NCBI GenBank assembly: GCA_900541975.1
Contig: UQLR01000017.1
Location: 1-48,236 of the forward strand
Length of the DNA: 48,236 nucleotides
Direction: 5' to 3'
From: an uncultured Oscillospiraceae bacterium
GTDB taxonomy: Bacteria; Bacillota; Clostridia; Oscillospirales; Acutalibacteraceae
Part shown: positions 1-7,857 of the stretch, one piece after another
How the letters are laid out: each line of letters opens with the position of its first letter
Position numbering within the stretch: the stretch's first letter is position 1
Translations under genes and position numbers: made by a program
Notes under the pieces: model-generated
Told to the model about the DNA's origin: nothing
The model's input: the letters and a program-made list of their open reading frames with translations, nothing else
The model's database searches: none

Positions 1-36
1 TGCCGCACCTCGCTCGCCGTATCGGCACTTAGAATT

Positions 37-249
37 ATGCGGTATTGCCTTAAAATGATGCACTCCACCGCACCGCGCATCATCCAAACTTTTATTGAAA
101 GCAACGACCTGACCGAAAAAAACGTGTACCTGTTCTGCACCTCCGGCAGCAGCGGTAATGACAAAAGCCTGCGGAACCTGCAACCCCTGTACCCGTATAT
201 CAATTTTGCCGCCGAAAGCATCGCCGCATGGCTGGACGGTCTTGCCTGA
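37..249 (+). pseudogene. Flavodoxin-like protein, decayed C-terminal remnant
   Basis: The reading frame encodes about 70 residues resembling the C-terminal third of small flavodoxins: the T-A-P-R-I-I-x-T-F-I-E segment, then V-Y-L-F-C-T-S-G-S-S-G, which in the family forms part of the FMN-binding region, and a final I-A-A-W-L helix. The usual G-Y-P-I-W-W segment before it is not readable in frame; pieces of it seem to lie in other frames, which suggests a frameshift. The stretch between the P-Y-I-N-F and A-A-W-L parts is also shorter than usual. I read it as a degraded gene of the host chromosome, outside the mobile element. The window starts just upstream, so the 5' end cannot be judged. Confidence 0.5.
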
Positions 250-279
250 GTGCTCCCCTTTTCCGTATAACTTAAACGC

Positions 280-316
280 AAAGCCGCCCACACAATTTTG
301 CTGTGCGGGCGGCTTT
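280..316 (+). terminator. Stem-loop terminator after flavodoxin remnant
   Basis: A 15-bp stem (280-294 with 302-316, one mismatch) is G/C-rich in its centre and flanked by AAA and TTT, so it could act in either direction. It closes the flavodoxin remnant before the tRNA region. Confidence 0.7.
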
Positions 317-404
317 GTATTATGTCTTGCTTTTTTGCAGGGTTGCGTTTATAATAATAGGGCAGTTGTACTCCTGCATCGCGCACAGCTGCCTGATTCA
401 AATT

Positions 405-444
405 GTCTCAGTAGCTCAGTTGGATAGAGCACACGCCTCCTAAG
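405..444 (+). repeat. Duplicated 5' half of tRNA-Arg
   Basis: These 40 bases are identical to 529-568, the 5' half of the intact tRNA-Arg(CCT) downstream. Identity covers the acceptor 5' strand, the D arm and the anticodon loop, and stops inside the 3' side of the anticodon stem. The next 84 bases do not continue the tRNA. Tyrosine integrases often cross over in the anticodon loop, so this may be an attachment-site scar of a lost element. It cannot fold into a full tRNA. Confidence 0.8.
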
Positions 445-528
445 GTTGCGTTACAACGGCCACCTTGGAAAAACTTCATATAGGATTCAAGTTCGAGTTT
501 CTTCGGGCTTAGTCATAAAACCAGCCAT

Positions 529-605
529 GTCTCAGTAGCTCAGTTGGATAGAGCACACGCCTCCTAAGCGTGGGGCCGGAGGTTCAAATCCTCTCTGGGA
601 CGCCA
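529..605 (+). tRNA. tRNA-Arg (anticodon CCT)
   Basis: A 77-nt cloverleaf. The acceptor strand GTCTCAG pairs with CTGGGAC with one G-T pair. The D arm contains AGCTCAGTTGG. The anticodon stem CACGC/GCGTG encloses loop CTCCTAA with anticodon CCT. The T arm has GGAGG/CCTCT around TTCAAAT. The discriminator is G and an encoded CCA ends at 605. The extra arm is short, as expected for tRNA-Arg. It lies directly at the left end of the mobile element and is a plausible integration target. Confidence 0.93.
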
Positions 606-614
606 GCTAACAAC

Positions 615-650
615 GCCGAAAGCCTTTGTTTTCAAGGGTTTTCGGCTTTT
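615..650 (+). terminator. Stem-loop terminator after tRNA-Arg
   Basis: A 14-bp imperfect stem (615-628 with 633-646) is followed by TTTTC. It starts ten bases after the tRNA CCA and is the natural end of the tRNA transcript. Confidence 0.75.
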
Positions 651-925
651 CTTATATGAAAAGGCACGAAAAAGCTCTTTCACTGTATGAGATAAAATTC
701 TACTCCAAAATTTGATTTTTGACAACCCCTCCAGAATCGAACGGTTGTTATAAGACAAAATCGCCAGCTAATTTTTAGCAGAAAACGGGCTGTTCTTGCT
801 AATGAAAATGCCCTTCCTGCTAATCAGCCCCAAAATCGTGCCAAAAATCCTGCTAATCAAAAAAGGCGGATGTTTTGAGTACCATGCAGTTATAGCAGAT
901 AAAATTGAATATCGTTATATACATA

Positions 926-972
926 GAGCGTCTATTTGCCCCGCATTGGGGATGGATAGGCGCTCTTTTTTT
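926..972 (+). terminator. Leader hairpin with T-run upstream of the first ICE gene
   Basis: GAGCG at 926-930 pairs with CGCTC at 961-965. Inner stems CTAT/ATAG and CCCC/GGGG follow, and a run of seven T ends the structure. A second small hairpin (TGCCC/GGGCA, 974-991) lies just before the ribosome binding site of the next gene. It is either the end of a short upstream transcript or an attenuator controlling the replication/partition operon. Confidence 0.65.
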
Positions 973-1017
973 ATGCCCAAAACCATGGGCAAATACAAGA
1001 GATTGGAGGTGTTTTAT

Positions 1018-1242
1018 TTGAGCAAGCCTGTTTATGCCGCAGACAAGCCGAGCGATTGCCATTACTGCTACTATTGGACGAATGGCAGAAAGGGCTGCCG
1101 TCTGGGTAGAAATAATTGCTACTACTTAATCTCTTTGCCGCCGAAACCCAAGTCGGAATGTGATGGCTGTCCCTATGGGCGAGATCACCCGTGCATTGGT
1201 TGGTGTACGAAGAAGGTTATGCGTGAAGTGGGGCTTCGTTGA
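1018..1242 (+). CDS. Small cysteine-rich ICE protein
   Basis: Encodes 74 residues with eight cysteines in three groups: C-x-x-C near the start, single cysteines in the middle, and C-x-x-C then C-x-x-x-C at the end. This suggests a small zinc- or metal-binding protein, but I do not recognise a named family with confidence. I chose the TTG at 1018 because GGAGG lies 8 bases upstream; the longer frame from 796 would cross the leader terminator hairpin at 926-972 and has no ribosome site. It is the first gene of the presumed replication/partition operon and overlaps the next short frame. Confidence 0.6.
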   Translation: MSKPVYAADKPSDCHYCYYWTNGRKGCRLGRNNCYYLISLPPKPKSECDGCPYGRDHPCIGWCTKKVMREVGLR

Positions 1243-1378
1243 TATAAATGCGTATGAACAGGAATACCGCTTCTGCTATTTTGCCCGATGTCCTTACGAA
1301 AAGACGGATACGACTTTCCGCAGCATTCCGCTGACAACAGAAAGTTTTCCGCAGAAAGAAGGTGGTGAAGCCGTGTGA
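1223..1378 (+). CDS. Short hypothetical ICE protein
   Basis: A 51-residue frame starting at a GTG at 1223, seven bases after AGAAGG, and overlapping the end of the Cys-rich gene. It contains an aromatic segment with Y-R-F-C-Y-F-A-R-C-P-Y. Its stop overlaps the GTG start of the RepA-like gene by four bases (GTGA), the usual arrangement for translational coupling, which is the main reason to believe it. I recognise no domain. An earlier ATG at 1160 in the same frame is possible but lies deep inside the upstream gene. Confidence 0.45.
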   Translation: MKWGFVDINAYEQEYRFCYFARCPYEKTDTTFRSIPLTTESFPQKEGGEAV

Positions 1379-2304
1379 GTTTTGATTATTTTTACGGTCA
1401 GCAATCCGATCTATTCACATTCTATCGAGTTCCGAAGGTGTTGTTCACGAACGAGAGGTTCTGGAATATTTCTGCCGATGCCAAGATGCTGTATGGCATT
1501 TTGCTTGACCGCATGAGCCTGTCTGCCAAGAATGGTTGGATAGATAAAAACGGTCGAGTGTATATCATTTTTACAATCGACGAAGCGAAGATGGCTCTGA
1601 ACTGTGCTGAACAAAAGGCTATCAAGCTGCTCAGTGAACTTGAGAAGAAAGCAGGATTGATTGAACGTAAGCGTCAGGGTTTGGGAAAACCCAACCTGAT
1701 CTATGTGAAGAACTTTATCTCTGCTGTGGATTCACAACTCTTGAATTGTGAAAATCACAATTCTGGAACAATGGAAATCACAACTCAAGAACTTCCGAAA
1801 TCACAATGTAATAATACTGATATTAAAAATACTGAATTTAGTGATACTGATTCTATCTTTCCTTCCGGAAATGGTGGAATGATGGACGAGAATGACCGGT
1901 ATCAAGAATACTTTGATTATTTCTCGGATCAGCTCAGTATGGATTTGTTGAAGAAAGATTACCCTTACGATTCTGAAATGCTGGATAACATTCTGGAACT
2001 GATCGTTGAAACGGTTTGCACAAAGCGACCGTTGATTCGCATTGGTGCAGAGGAGCGTCCGACAGAAATTGTCCGCAGTCGGTTTATGAAACTGAATGCC
2101 GAACACATTCGATATGTTATGGACTGCTTCAAAGAGAACACCACAAAGATTAGAAATATCCGTCAGTATATGCTGACTACGATATACAATGCGCCGACGA
2201 CAATAGACACCTACTACGATGCTCTTGTTCGGCACGATATGTCACACGGATATTTGGAAGGAGGATTTAAGAAATTGAAAATGAAGCGAGAGGAAGGAGA
2301 GTGA
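1375..2304 (+). CDS. Replication initiator, RepA_N family
   Basis: 309 residues. The N-terminal ~110 residues match the RepA_N winged-helix domain of Gram-positive plasmid and ICE initiators: Y-R-V-P-K-V-L-F, then A-K-M-L-Y-G-I-L-L-D-R-M-S-L-S, then a helix-turn-helix ending near G-L-I-E-R-K-R-Q-G-L-G-K-P. A polar linker (about 120-170) leads to a C-terminal helical domain that probably contacts the replication machinery. Related ICEs use such proteins for autonomous replication after excision. The GTG start overlaps the preceding stop, and parA follows six bases downstream, so replication and partition are coupled. Confidence 0.88.
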   Translation: MSFDYFYGQQSDLFTFYRVPKVLFTNERFWNISADAKMLYGILLDRMSLSAKNGWIDKNGRVYIIFTIDEAKMALNCAEQKAIKLLSELEKKAGLIERKRQGLGKPNLIYVKNFISAVDSQLLNCENHNSGTMEITTQELPKSQCNNTDIKNTEFSDTDSIFPSGNGGMMDENDRYQEYFDYFSDQLSMDLLKKDYPYDSEMLDNILELIVETVCTKRPLIRIGAEERPTEIVRSRFMKLNAEHIRYVMDCFKENTTKIRNIRQYMLTTIYNAPTTIDTYYDALVRHDMSHGYLEGGFKKLKMKREEGE

Positions 2305-2310
2305 CGAAAA

Positions 2311-3138
2311 ATGTCGAAAAAAGCAACCATCATTGCGGTGGTCAATCAGAAAGGAGGAACCGGCAAGACCACCACCACCGAAAATCTGGGCGTTGGCTTG
2401 GCACTTGAAGGAAAAAAGGTGCTTCTGGTAGACACCGATCCCCAGGCTTCCCTGACAGTCAGTTTGGGCAATCCCTGCCCGGATGAGCTGTCTCCGACAC
2501 TTTCCGATTTGATGGGAAAGATTATGGTGGAAAGCCCCATTGCTCCCGGTGAAGGGATTCTTCATCATCCGGAGGGCGTTGATTTGGTGCCGTCCAACAT
2601 CGAACTGTCCGGTATGGAAGTTGCACTGGTCAATGCCATGAGCCGGGAAACCATTCTCAGGCAATACCTGGATACGGTCAAACAGAACTATGATTACATT
2701 CTTCTGGATTGTATGCCGTCTTTGGGTATGCTGACCGTCAATGCGTTGGCAGCTGCCGACAATGTGCTGATACCGGTTCAGGCAGCATACCTTCCTGCAA
2801 AGGGTCTGGAACAGCTGCTTGGAACCATCAACAAGGTCAAGAGACAAATCAACCCGAAATTGAGGATTGAGGGTATTCTTCTGACTATGGTAGACAATCG
2901 CACCAACTATTCCAAAGACATCAGCAATCTGATTCGGGAGAGCTATGGAGGAAAGCTGAAGGTTTACAAGACAGACATTCCCCGCTCTGTTCGTGCAGAA
3001 GAAATCAGTGCCGAAGGACACAGCATTTTTAAGCATGATCCAAAAGGAAAAGTGGCGGATGCTTACCGAGTCTTGACGAAGGAGGTGTTAAACAATGCAG
3101 AGAAAAGGCGCAAACATCAGCTTGAAGGGGTACGATGA
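2311..3138 (+). CDS. parA: ParA/Soj-family partition ATPase
   Basis: 275 residues. The deviant Walker A K-G-G-T-G-K-T-T lies at about residues 14-21, followed by V-D-T-D-P-Q-A-S (Walker A') and the Walker B-like Y-I-L-L-D-C-M-P-S. These are typical of ParA ATPases that position replicons or excised ICEs through dynamic binding to the nucleoid. The start ATG has GGAGAG upstream. The 3' end overlaps the next gene by 44 bases in another frame, consistent with a tightly coupled parA-parB pair. Confidence 0.93.
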   Translation: MSKKATIIAVVNQKGGTGKTTTTENLGVGLALEGKKVLLVDTDPQASLTVSLGNPCPDELSPTLSDLMGKIMVESPIAPGEGILHHPEGVDLVPSNIELSGMEVALVNAMSRETILRQYLDTVKQNYDYILLDCMPSLGMLTVNALAAADNVLIPVQAAYLPAKGLEQLLGTINKVKRQINPKLRIEGILLTMVDNRTNYSKDISNLIRESYGGKLKVYKTDIPRSVRAEEISAEGHSIFKHDPKGKVADAYRVLTKEVLNNAEKRRKHQLEGVR

Positions 3139-4021
3139 TATTTTCTCGACCGAGCAATCCAGAGCCGAATCTCAGCAGGAGCGAGTGCAGGAAATTCCGC
3201 TTTCTGAATTGCACCCTTTCGAGGGACACCCCTTCCGTGTGGTTGATGATGAAGAAATGATGAAAACGGCAGAGAGCGTCCGAGATTTCGGAGTTCTCAC
3301 CCCGGCGATTGTCCGTCCTGACCCCGATGGTGGTTATGAAATCGTTTCTGGTCACAGGCGGCACCGGGCATCGGAGCTTGCGGGTAAGGAAACCATGCCT
3401 GCGATTGTTCGTGACCTGGACGATGATGCAGCCATTATTCTGATGGTCGATGCGAATTTGCAGAGAGAAACCATTCTTCCGAGCGAAAGAGCATTTGCCT
3501 ACAAGATGAAGTTGGATGCAATTAAACATCAGGGCGAAAGGACAGATTTAACTTCTGGACAACTTGTCCAGAAGTTGTTGTCAGTAGAAAAAGTGGCTGA
3601 AGGAACCGGTGAAAGCTACAAGAATGTGCAACGCTATATCCGTCTAACCGAACTGATTCCGGAACTGTTGGATATGGTGGATACGGGTCAGATCAAATTC
3701 AATCCTGCGGTGGAGCTTTCCTATCTGGCAAGAGAAGAACAGCAGGATTTTCTTTCTGCAATGGATTATGCTCAAGCAGCTCCTTCCCTTTCGCAAGCAC
3801 AGCGAATTAAAAAGCTCGCACAGGAGGGCGAGTGTACGCTGGATGCGATGTGCGAGATTATGAATGAAATCAAGAAGGGAGAGCTGGACAGAGTAACCTT
3901 CAAAACGGATTCGTTGCGAAAATACTTCCCGAAGTCCTATACCAACAAGCAGATGGAGGATAAAATTATTCAGCTTTTGGAACAGTGGCAGAAAAAAAGA
4001 GAAAAATCTATGGAAAGGTAA
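3095..4021 (+). CDS. parB: ParB/Spo0J-family partition protein
   Basis: 308 residues. The N-terminal half carries the ParB nuclease-like/CTPase domain with G-H-R-R-H-R-A-S at about residues 87-94 and N-L-Q-R-E further on. A helix-turn-helix follows around residues 150-190 (V-E-K-V-A-E-G-T-G-E-S-Y-K-N-V-Q-R-Y). It should bind a parS-like centromere and partner with the adjacent ParA. The start lies inside the 3' end of parA with GGAGG upstream. I saw no obvious parS in the nearby intergenic DNA. Confidence 0.9.
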   Translation: MQRKGANISLKGYDDIFSTEQSRAESQQERVQEIPLSELHPFEGHPFRVVDDEEMMKTAESVRDFGVLTPAIVRPDPDGGYEIVSGHRRHRASELAGKETMPAIVRDLDDDAAIILMVDANLQRETILPSERAFAYKMKLDAIKHQGERTDLTSGQLVQKLLSVEKVAEGTGESYKNVQRYIRLTELIPELLDMVDTGQIKFNPAVELSYLAREEQQDFLSAMDYAQAAPSLSQAQRIKKLAQEGECTLDAMCEIMNEIKKGELDRVTFKTDSLRKYFPKSYTNKQMEDKIIQLLEQWQKKREKSMER

Positions 4022-4029
4022 GGTAAAAA

Positions 4030-4557
4030 ATGTTTACACCCAAAAACATTCAGGGCGCTTTGGAAGAACTCTACGACCTTTGCGATCCTGATTATATGGT
4101 AGATATGCTCGTAAATTACAGTGAGGAGTTCGATGATATTTCTCCTACGCTTCTGGCAAGGTCGTTCCAGAAAAATGCCGAGATGGTTTGCGAGTACCGA
4201 GTATTGTCCTCTGCTGGTGAGGGTATCGACTATCAGGGAACGGTACTTCTGAACAGCAGAGCCGTGCGGCTTCTGTCCTATGTAGAAGATACGAGCGGCA
4301 ATGAAAAAGTTCGCACGATTCAGAGCAAGGAGCTGTGGTTAACAGAAGATATGACCTTCTATGTGGTGTCCTGTATGTCCACGATTACGATGGACAAGGA
4401 AGAAGCCATTTGTCTTAACGAACACCGCAGTGTAGTTACTACGGTGGAATGCGAGGACGATATTTTCTTCGACATGGGTTCCCTGATTTGCGAACTGGAC
4501 GATATTTGCTTGTTCGAGCTTTTAGCCGATGCGGATGCGACTATTTATGAACTGTAA
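4030..4557 (+). CDS. Conserved hypothetical acidic ICE protein
   Basis: 175 residues, strongly acidic, with no signal peptide or membrane segment. It starts 8 bases after parB. The composition (many D/E, mixed alpha/beta pattern, hydrophobic C-terminus ending A-T-I-Y-E-L) fits a small cytoplasmic protein; some mobile-element DNA-mimic proteins are also acidic, but that is only a possibility. I recognise no motif. Position between the partition genes and the small accessory genes suggests an establishment or anti-host role. Confidence 0.7.
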   Translation: MFTPKNIQGALEELYDLCDPDYMVDMLVNYSEEFDDISPTLLARSFQKNAEMVCEYRVLSSAGEGIDYQGTVLLNSRAVRLLSYVEDTSGNEKVRTIQSKELWLTEDMTFYVVSCMSTITMDKEEAICLNEHRSVVTTVECEDDIFFDMGSLICELDDICLFELLADADATIYEL

Positions 4558-4611
4558 CAGGTTCATGGATGGTCGCTTTTCTTATTTCCAAAGAAACGGA
4601 GGTATCGAAAC

Positions 4612-5253
4612 TTGAAAGAATACGATGTGAAGATTACCGAAACCTTGGAGAAAACGGTTACGGTGCAAGCAGAATCTCACGATGCGGCAGAGGAACAGGT
4701 TAGAGCCGCTTATTACAATTCGGAGTACATTCTGGACTCCGAAAACTTTACCGGTGTTGCGTTCGGCACGACCGAGGAACGGGAGGTTCAGAAAGAACAG
4801 GCAGATACCATGAATGTGTTGCTGGTAAAGCCGTTCATGTATCCGCAGGCTGTGCAGATCGGCTGTGAGCTGGAGGATTTGCAGAAAGCCGTAGGTGGCG
4901 ATATTGAGGCAACTTATCCGTTCAATGAGCCGGTTGCACTGCTCATGCACGACGAAGGTAAACTCGCAGGCAAAGACCTGAACCGTGCGCTGCGTGATGA
5001 TGACGGCGATATTTATGACATTATCGCCGGTGATTTCCTGGTGGTTGGTTTGGGTGAGGAGGATTTTTGTTCTCTGTCCCCGGAACTGATGAAGCAGTTT
5101 GAGGAACACTTTCATCAGCCTGAGACTTTTGTACGCATGGGGCGCAGCATTATGGCGCTTCCCCTGCCGGATGACATGGTGAAGAAAGAAGATGCACCTG
5201 TCAAAGCTGATTCGGTTCCCCATAAAATTAACCCTGACCGAGATGTTCTGTAA
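4612..5253 (+). CDS. DpnD/PcfM-like and DUF3846 two-domain protein
   Basis: 213 residues. Residues 1-60 resemble the short DpnD/PcfM-like beta domain (Y-D-V-K-I-T-E-T-L-E-K-T-V-T-V-x-A-E-S). From about residue 66 (M-N-V-L-L-V-K-P) to about 170 the sequence fits DUF3846, frequent in ICEs and phages and of unknown function, with the typical G-C-E-L-E-D-L-Q-K and G-D-F-L-V-V-G segments. The TTG start is set by GGAGG nine bases upstream. The M-N-V-L-L-V junction suggests two ancestral genes fused in frame. Confidence 0.7.
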   Translation: MKEYDVKITETLEKTVTVQAESHDAAEEQVRAAYYNSEYILDSENFTGVAFGTTEEREVQKEQADTMNVLLVKPFMYPQAVQIGCELEDLQKAVGGDIEATYPFNEPVALLMHDEGKLAGKDLNRALRDDDGDIYDIIAGDFLVVGLGEEDFCSLSPELMKQFEEHFHQPETFVRMGRSIMALPLPDDMVKKEDAPVKADSVPHKINPDRDVL

Positions 5254-5263
5254 GGAGGTTCTT

Positions 5264-5575
5264 ATGCAAAGAAATTCGACGATTGGAGAGCTGATGGAGC
5301 GAAAGCGGATTCAGGATGGTGCCAAGGAGTACCAGGGACATACCTATATGGACTTGGCACGATTTGATGAAGCCACCAAGCACATGATTATTTTCGATGT
5401 GCTGACCGATGAATCGCCTGTCGGTTGGAAAGGCGAAAGAAATCGCCTGTATTTGAGCGATGTGGGTTATCAGAAGGCTCTGGATAACCAGAAAGCTGGC
5501 AATATCAAGATTATCAGCCATGCCGCAGTTGCCAAGGGCAATCTGTATTACGACCACAGAGATATGGCACGATAA
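5264..5575 (+). CDS. Small conserved hypothetical ICE protein
   Basis: 103 residues, starting at an ATG with an ideal AAGGAGG ten bases after the previous stop. It is mixed polar with no membrane segment; visible pieces are M-E-R-K-R-I-Q-D-G near the N-terminus and Y-Y-D-H-R-D near the C-terminus. I do not recognise the family. It belongs to the run of short accessory genes between partition and conjugation. An upstream in-frame ATG at 5192 lies within the previous gene and lacks a ribosome site. Confidence 0.65.
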   Translation: MQRNSTIGELMERKRIQDGAKEYQGHTYMDLARFDEATKHMIIFDVLTDESPVGWKGERNRLYLSDVGYQKALDNQKAGNIKIISHAAVAKGNLYYDHRDMAR

Positions 5576-5611
5576 TCTGTTCACTCTACTGCTTGCAGGA
5601 GGTGATGAATC

Positions 5612-6094
5612 ATGCAGGAAGAAGTTGAAAACAGGACAGTGAACCTGGCGATCAGCACTACCAAGCTGACGGGGCGCACTATCATTGCCGGTATCCGCAA
5701 GTATTTGCAGCACCGGGAAAAAGTGAAAATGAAAAAGGCACGAGACCCTGCCGTTCATGGAAAACAATCCGTGAAACAGCTTTTGGGACAGAATCAGGGT
5801 GCTACGAATGTTGAGATCGACAAAGAGAGTATCCGTGATTTTGAAAAGCTCGCCAAGAAGTACGGCGTGGACTTTGCCGTAAGGAAAGATAAGTCCGTTG
5901 ATCCTCCCCGGTTTCTTGTCTTTGTCCGTTCCAAAGATGCAGATGCTTTGGATGCGATCTGCAAGGAACATCAGGCAAGGGCATTAACCAAGAATGAAAA
6001 GCCGAGCGTTCTGGCGCAACTGAAGAAGTTCAAGGAAATTGTCGCAGCGATTCCGAAGAAGGTTCGAGAGAAGAAACAGGAGCGTGATCTGTGA
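5612..6094 (+). CDS. PcfB-family (DUF3801) conjugation protein
   Basis: 160 residues matching the PcfB/DUF3801 family, relaxosome accessory factors acting next to the VirD4 coupling protein. Visible are the N-terminal helix around T-T-K-L-T-G-R-T-I, G-K-Q-S-V-K-Q-L and the alpha/beta stretch F-E-K-L-A-K-K-Y-G-V-D-F-A-V. The C-terminus is basic and carries S-V-L-A-Q-L-K 29 residues from the end, a motif also seen at the C-termini of three other proteins of this element. The stop overlaps the start of the coupling-protein gene, as in related ICEs. Confidence 0.85.
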   Translation: MQEEVENRTVNLAISTTKLTGRTIIAGIRKYLQHREKVKMKKARDPAVHGKQSVKQLLGQNQGATNVEIDKESIRDFEKLAKKYGVDFAVRKDKSVDPPRFLVFVRSKDADALDAICKEHQARALTKNEKPSVLAQLKKFKEIVAAIPKKVREKKQERDL

Positions 6095-7845
6095 TGGATA
6101 AGAGAAAAATTAAAAAGCTCCTGATTCTGAATTTACCGTATTTTCTGGTAGGGTTGTTCGCTACGAATTTAGGAGAAGCATGGAGATTGGCTGAGGGTGC
6201 AGATTCATCTGCGAAAATCCTCAGCTTTTTTAATGCCCTTCCGATAGCCCTGAACAATCCGTTGCCCAGCTTTCACCCGTTGGATTTGCTGATTGGCATT
6301 TTCTGCGGCGCAGGACTCCGGCTGGCTGTCTATCTAAAAGGCAAAAACGCAAAGAAGTACCGACACAATGTTGAGTACGGTTCTGCTCGTTGGGGAACGG
6401 CAAAAGATATTGAGCCGTTTATTGCACCAAAGTTCGAGGACAATGTGATCCTGACAAAAACGGAGCGGTTGATGATGAGCAATCGCCCGAAGAATCCTGC
6501 CAATGCCCGAAATAAGAATGTTCTGATTATCGGCGGTTCGGGTTCCGGTAAGACTCGCTTTTGGTTGAAGCCAAACCTTCTCCAGATGCACAGCTCCTAT
6601 GTGGTCACTGACCCCAAAGGCAGCATCGTGATTGAGTGCGGCAACGCCCTTTTGAAGCATGGCTACACCATAAAGATTTTCAACACCATCAACTTTCAGA
6701 AGTCGATGCACTATAACCCTTTTGCCTATATCCATTCAGAAAAAGACATTCTGAAACTGGTGACAACGCTGATTGCCAACACAAAGGGTGATGGAAAAGC
6801 CGGTGACGAGTTCTGGACGAAGGCGGAAACGCTGCTCTACTGCGCCTTGATCGGATATATCCACTATGAAGCTCCGGTTGAGGAACAGAATTTCTCCACC
6901 CTGATTGAGTTCCTGAACGCAATGGAGGTGCGGGAAGATGATGAGGAGTTCCAGAATCCGGTGGATCTGATGTTCGAAGCCCTGGAAAAGAAAAAGCCAA
7001 ATCACTTTGCAGTCCGTCAGTATAAAAAATACAAGCTGGCTGCCGGCAAGACCGCTAAGTCGATTTTGATTTCCTGCGGCGCTCGTCTGGCTCCTTTTGA
7101 TATTCAGGAGGTCAGAAATGTGACTGCCTATGATGAGTTGCAGTTGGATACTCTCGGAGATAAGAAAACGGCGCTCTTTCTGATTATGTCAGATACGGAT
7201 GCGACCTTTAATTTTTTGATCTCCATGATTTACACACAGCTGTTCAACTTGCTGTGCGAGAAAGCAGATGATGTGTACGGCGGCAGACTGCCGGTTCATG
7301 TGCGCTGCCTGATTGATGAGATGGCAAACATCGGTCAGATTCCCAATCTGGAAAAACTGGTAGCGACAATCCGAAGCCGTGAAATATCAGCTTGCCTTGT
7401 TCTCCAGGCACAATCACAGCTGAAAGCCATTTATAAAGACAATGCCGATACCATCATCGGCAACATGGATTCCCGAATTTTCCTGGGTGGTTCTGAGCCA
7501 ACCACGCTTAAAGAACTAAATCAGGCATTGGGAAAAGAAACTATCGACACCTACAACACCTCCAACACCAGAGGTAACAGCCCGTCTTACGGCTTGAATT
7601 ATCAGAAGTTAGGCAAAGACCTTGCGAGCGTAGATGAGCTTGCGGTTCTGGATGGAAGCAAGTGTATTTTGCAGTTGCGTGGTGTCAGACCGTTTCTTTC
7701 TGACAAGTACGATCTGACGCAGCACCCCAATTATAAGTACACATCAGACTTTGATAAGAGAAATGAGTTCAACATTGAACAGTTTCTGAGTCGAAGGTTG
7801 AAGCTCAAGGCAGGTGATGAGTTTGTGGTAGTCGATGCGGATTAA
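6091..7845 (+). CDS. Type IV coupling protein, VirD4/TraG family
   Basis: 584 residues. Two N-terminal membrane segments lie at about 5-25 and 60-85, followed by the RecA-like motor domain. Walker A is G-S-G-S-G-K-T near residue 150, and Walker B L-I-D-E-M-A-N-I-G lies near 407. R-S-R-E-I-S-A-C-L-V-L-Q-A-Q-S-Q is the conserved sensor region. It docks the relaxase-DNA complex at the conjugation channel. The GTG at 6091 overlaps the pcfB stop by four bases; the ATG at 6094 is an alternative start three bases later. Confidence 0.93.
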   Translation: MMDKRKIKKLLILNLPYFLVGLFATNLGEAWRLAEGADSSAKILSFFNALPIALNNPLPSFHPLDLLIGIFCGAGLRLAVYLKGKNAKKYRHNVEYGSARWGTAKDIEPFIAPKFEDNVILTKTERLMMSNRPKNPANARNKNVLIIGGSGSGKTRFWLKPNLLQMHSSYVVTDPKGSIVIECGNALLKHGYTIKIFNTINFQKSMHYNPFAYIHSEKDILKLVTTLIANTKGDGKAGDEFWTKAETLLYCALIGYIHYEAPVEEQNFSTLIEFLNAMEVREDDEEFQNPVDLMFEALEKKKPNHFAVRQYKKYKLAAGKTAKSILISCGARLAPFDIQEVRNVTAYDELQLDTLGDKKTALFLIMSDTDATFNFLISMIYTQLFNLLCEKADDVYGGRLPVHVRCLIDEMANIGQIPNLEKLVATIRSREISACLVLQAQSQLKAIYKDNADTIIGNMDSRIFLGGSEPTTLKELNQALGKETIDTYNTSNTRGNSPSYGLNYQKLGKDLASVDELAVLDGSKCILQLRGVRPFLSDKYDLTQHPNYKYTSDFDKRNEFNIEQFLSRRLKLKAGDEFVVVDAD

Positions 7846-7857
7846 GGAGGTTTCTGT

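Larger units (their letters stand above)
606..1017. other. Left end of the element, putative attL-side region
   Basis: I see no convincing gene in these roughly 400 bases. The ten bases CGCCAGCTAA at 601-610, which include the end of the tRNA, recur at 762-771. After that, TGCTAAT occurs at 797-803, 818-824 and 851-857, the last two inside the longer shared CCTGCTAATCA. Short spaced direct repeats near a tRNA end resemble arm-type integrase sites. The integrase gene is at the far right end of the window, so this would be the distal end of the element. The exact junction cannot be fixed without the right attachment site. Confidence 0.4.

Noticed and set aside
405..481. A second complete tRNA at the duplicated tRNA half
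   Set aside because: Only the first 40 bases match; no 3' anticodon stem, T arm or acceptor 3' strand follows.
2242..3036. 264-codon minus-strand frame opposite parA
   Set aside because: Mirror frame of a clear ParA gene; no ribosome site or family resemblance.
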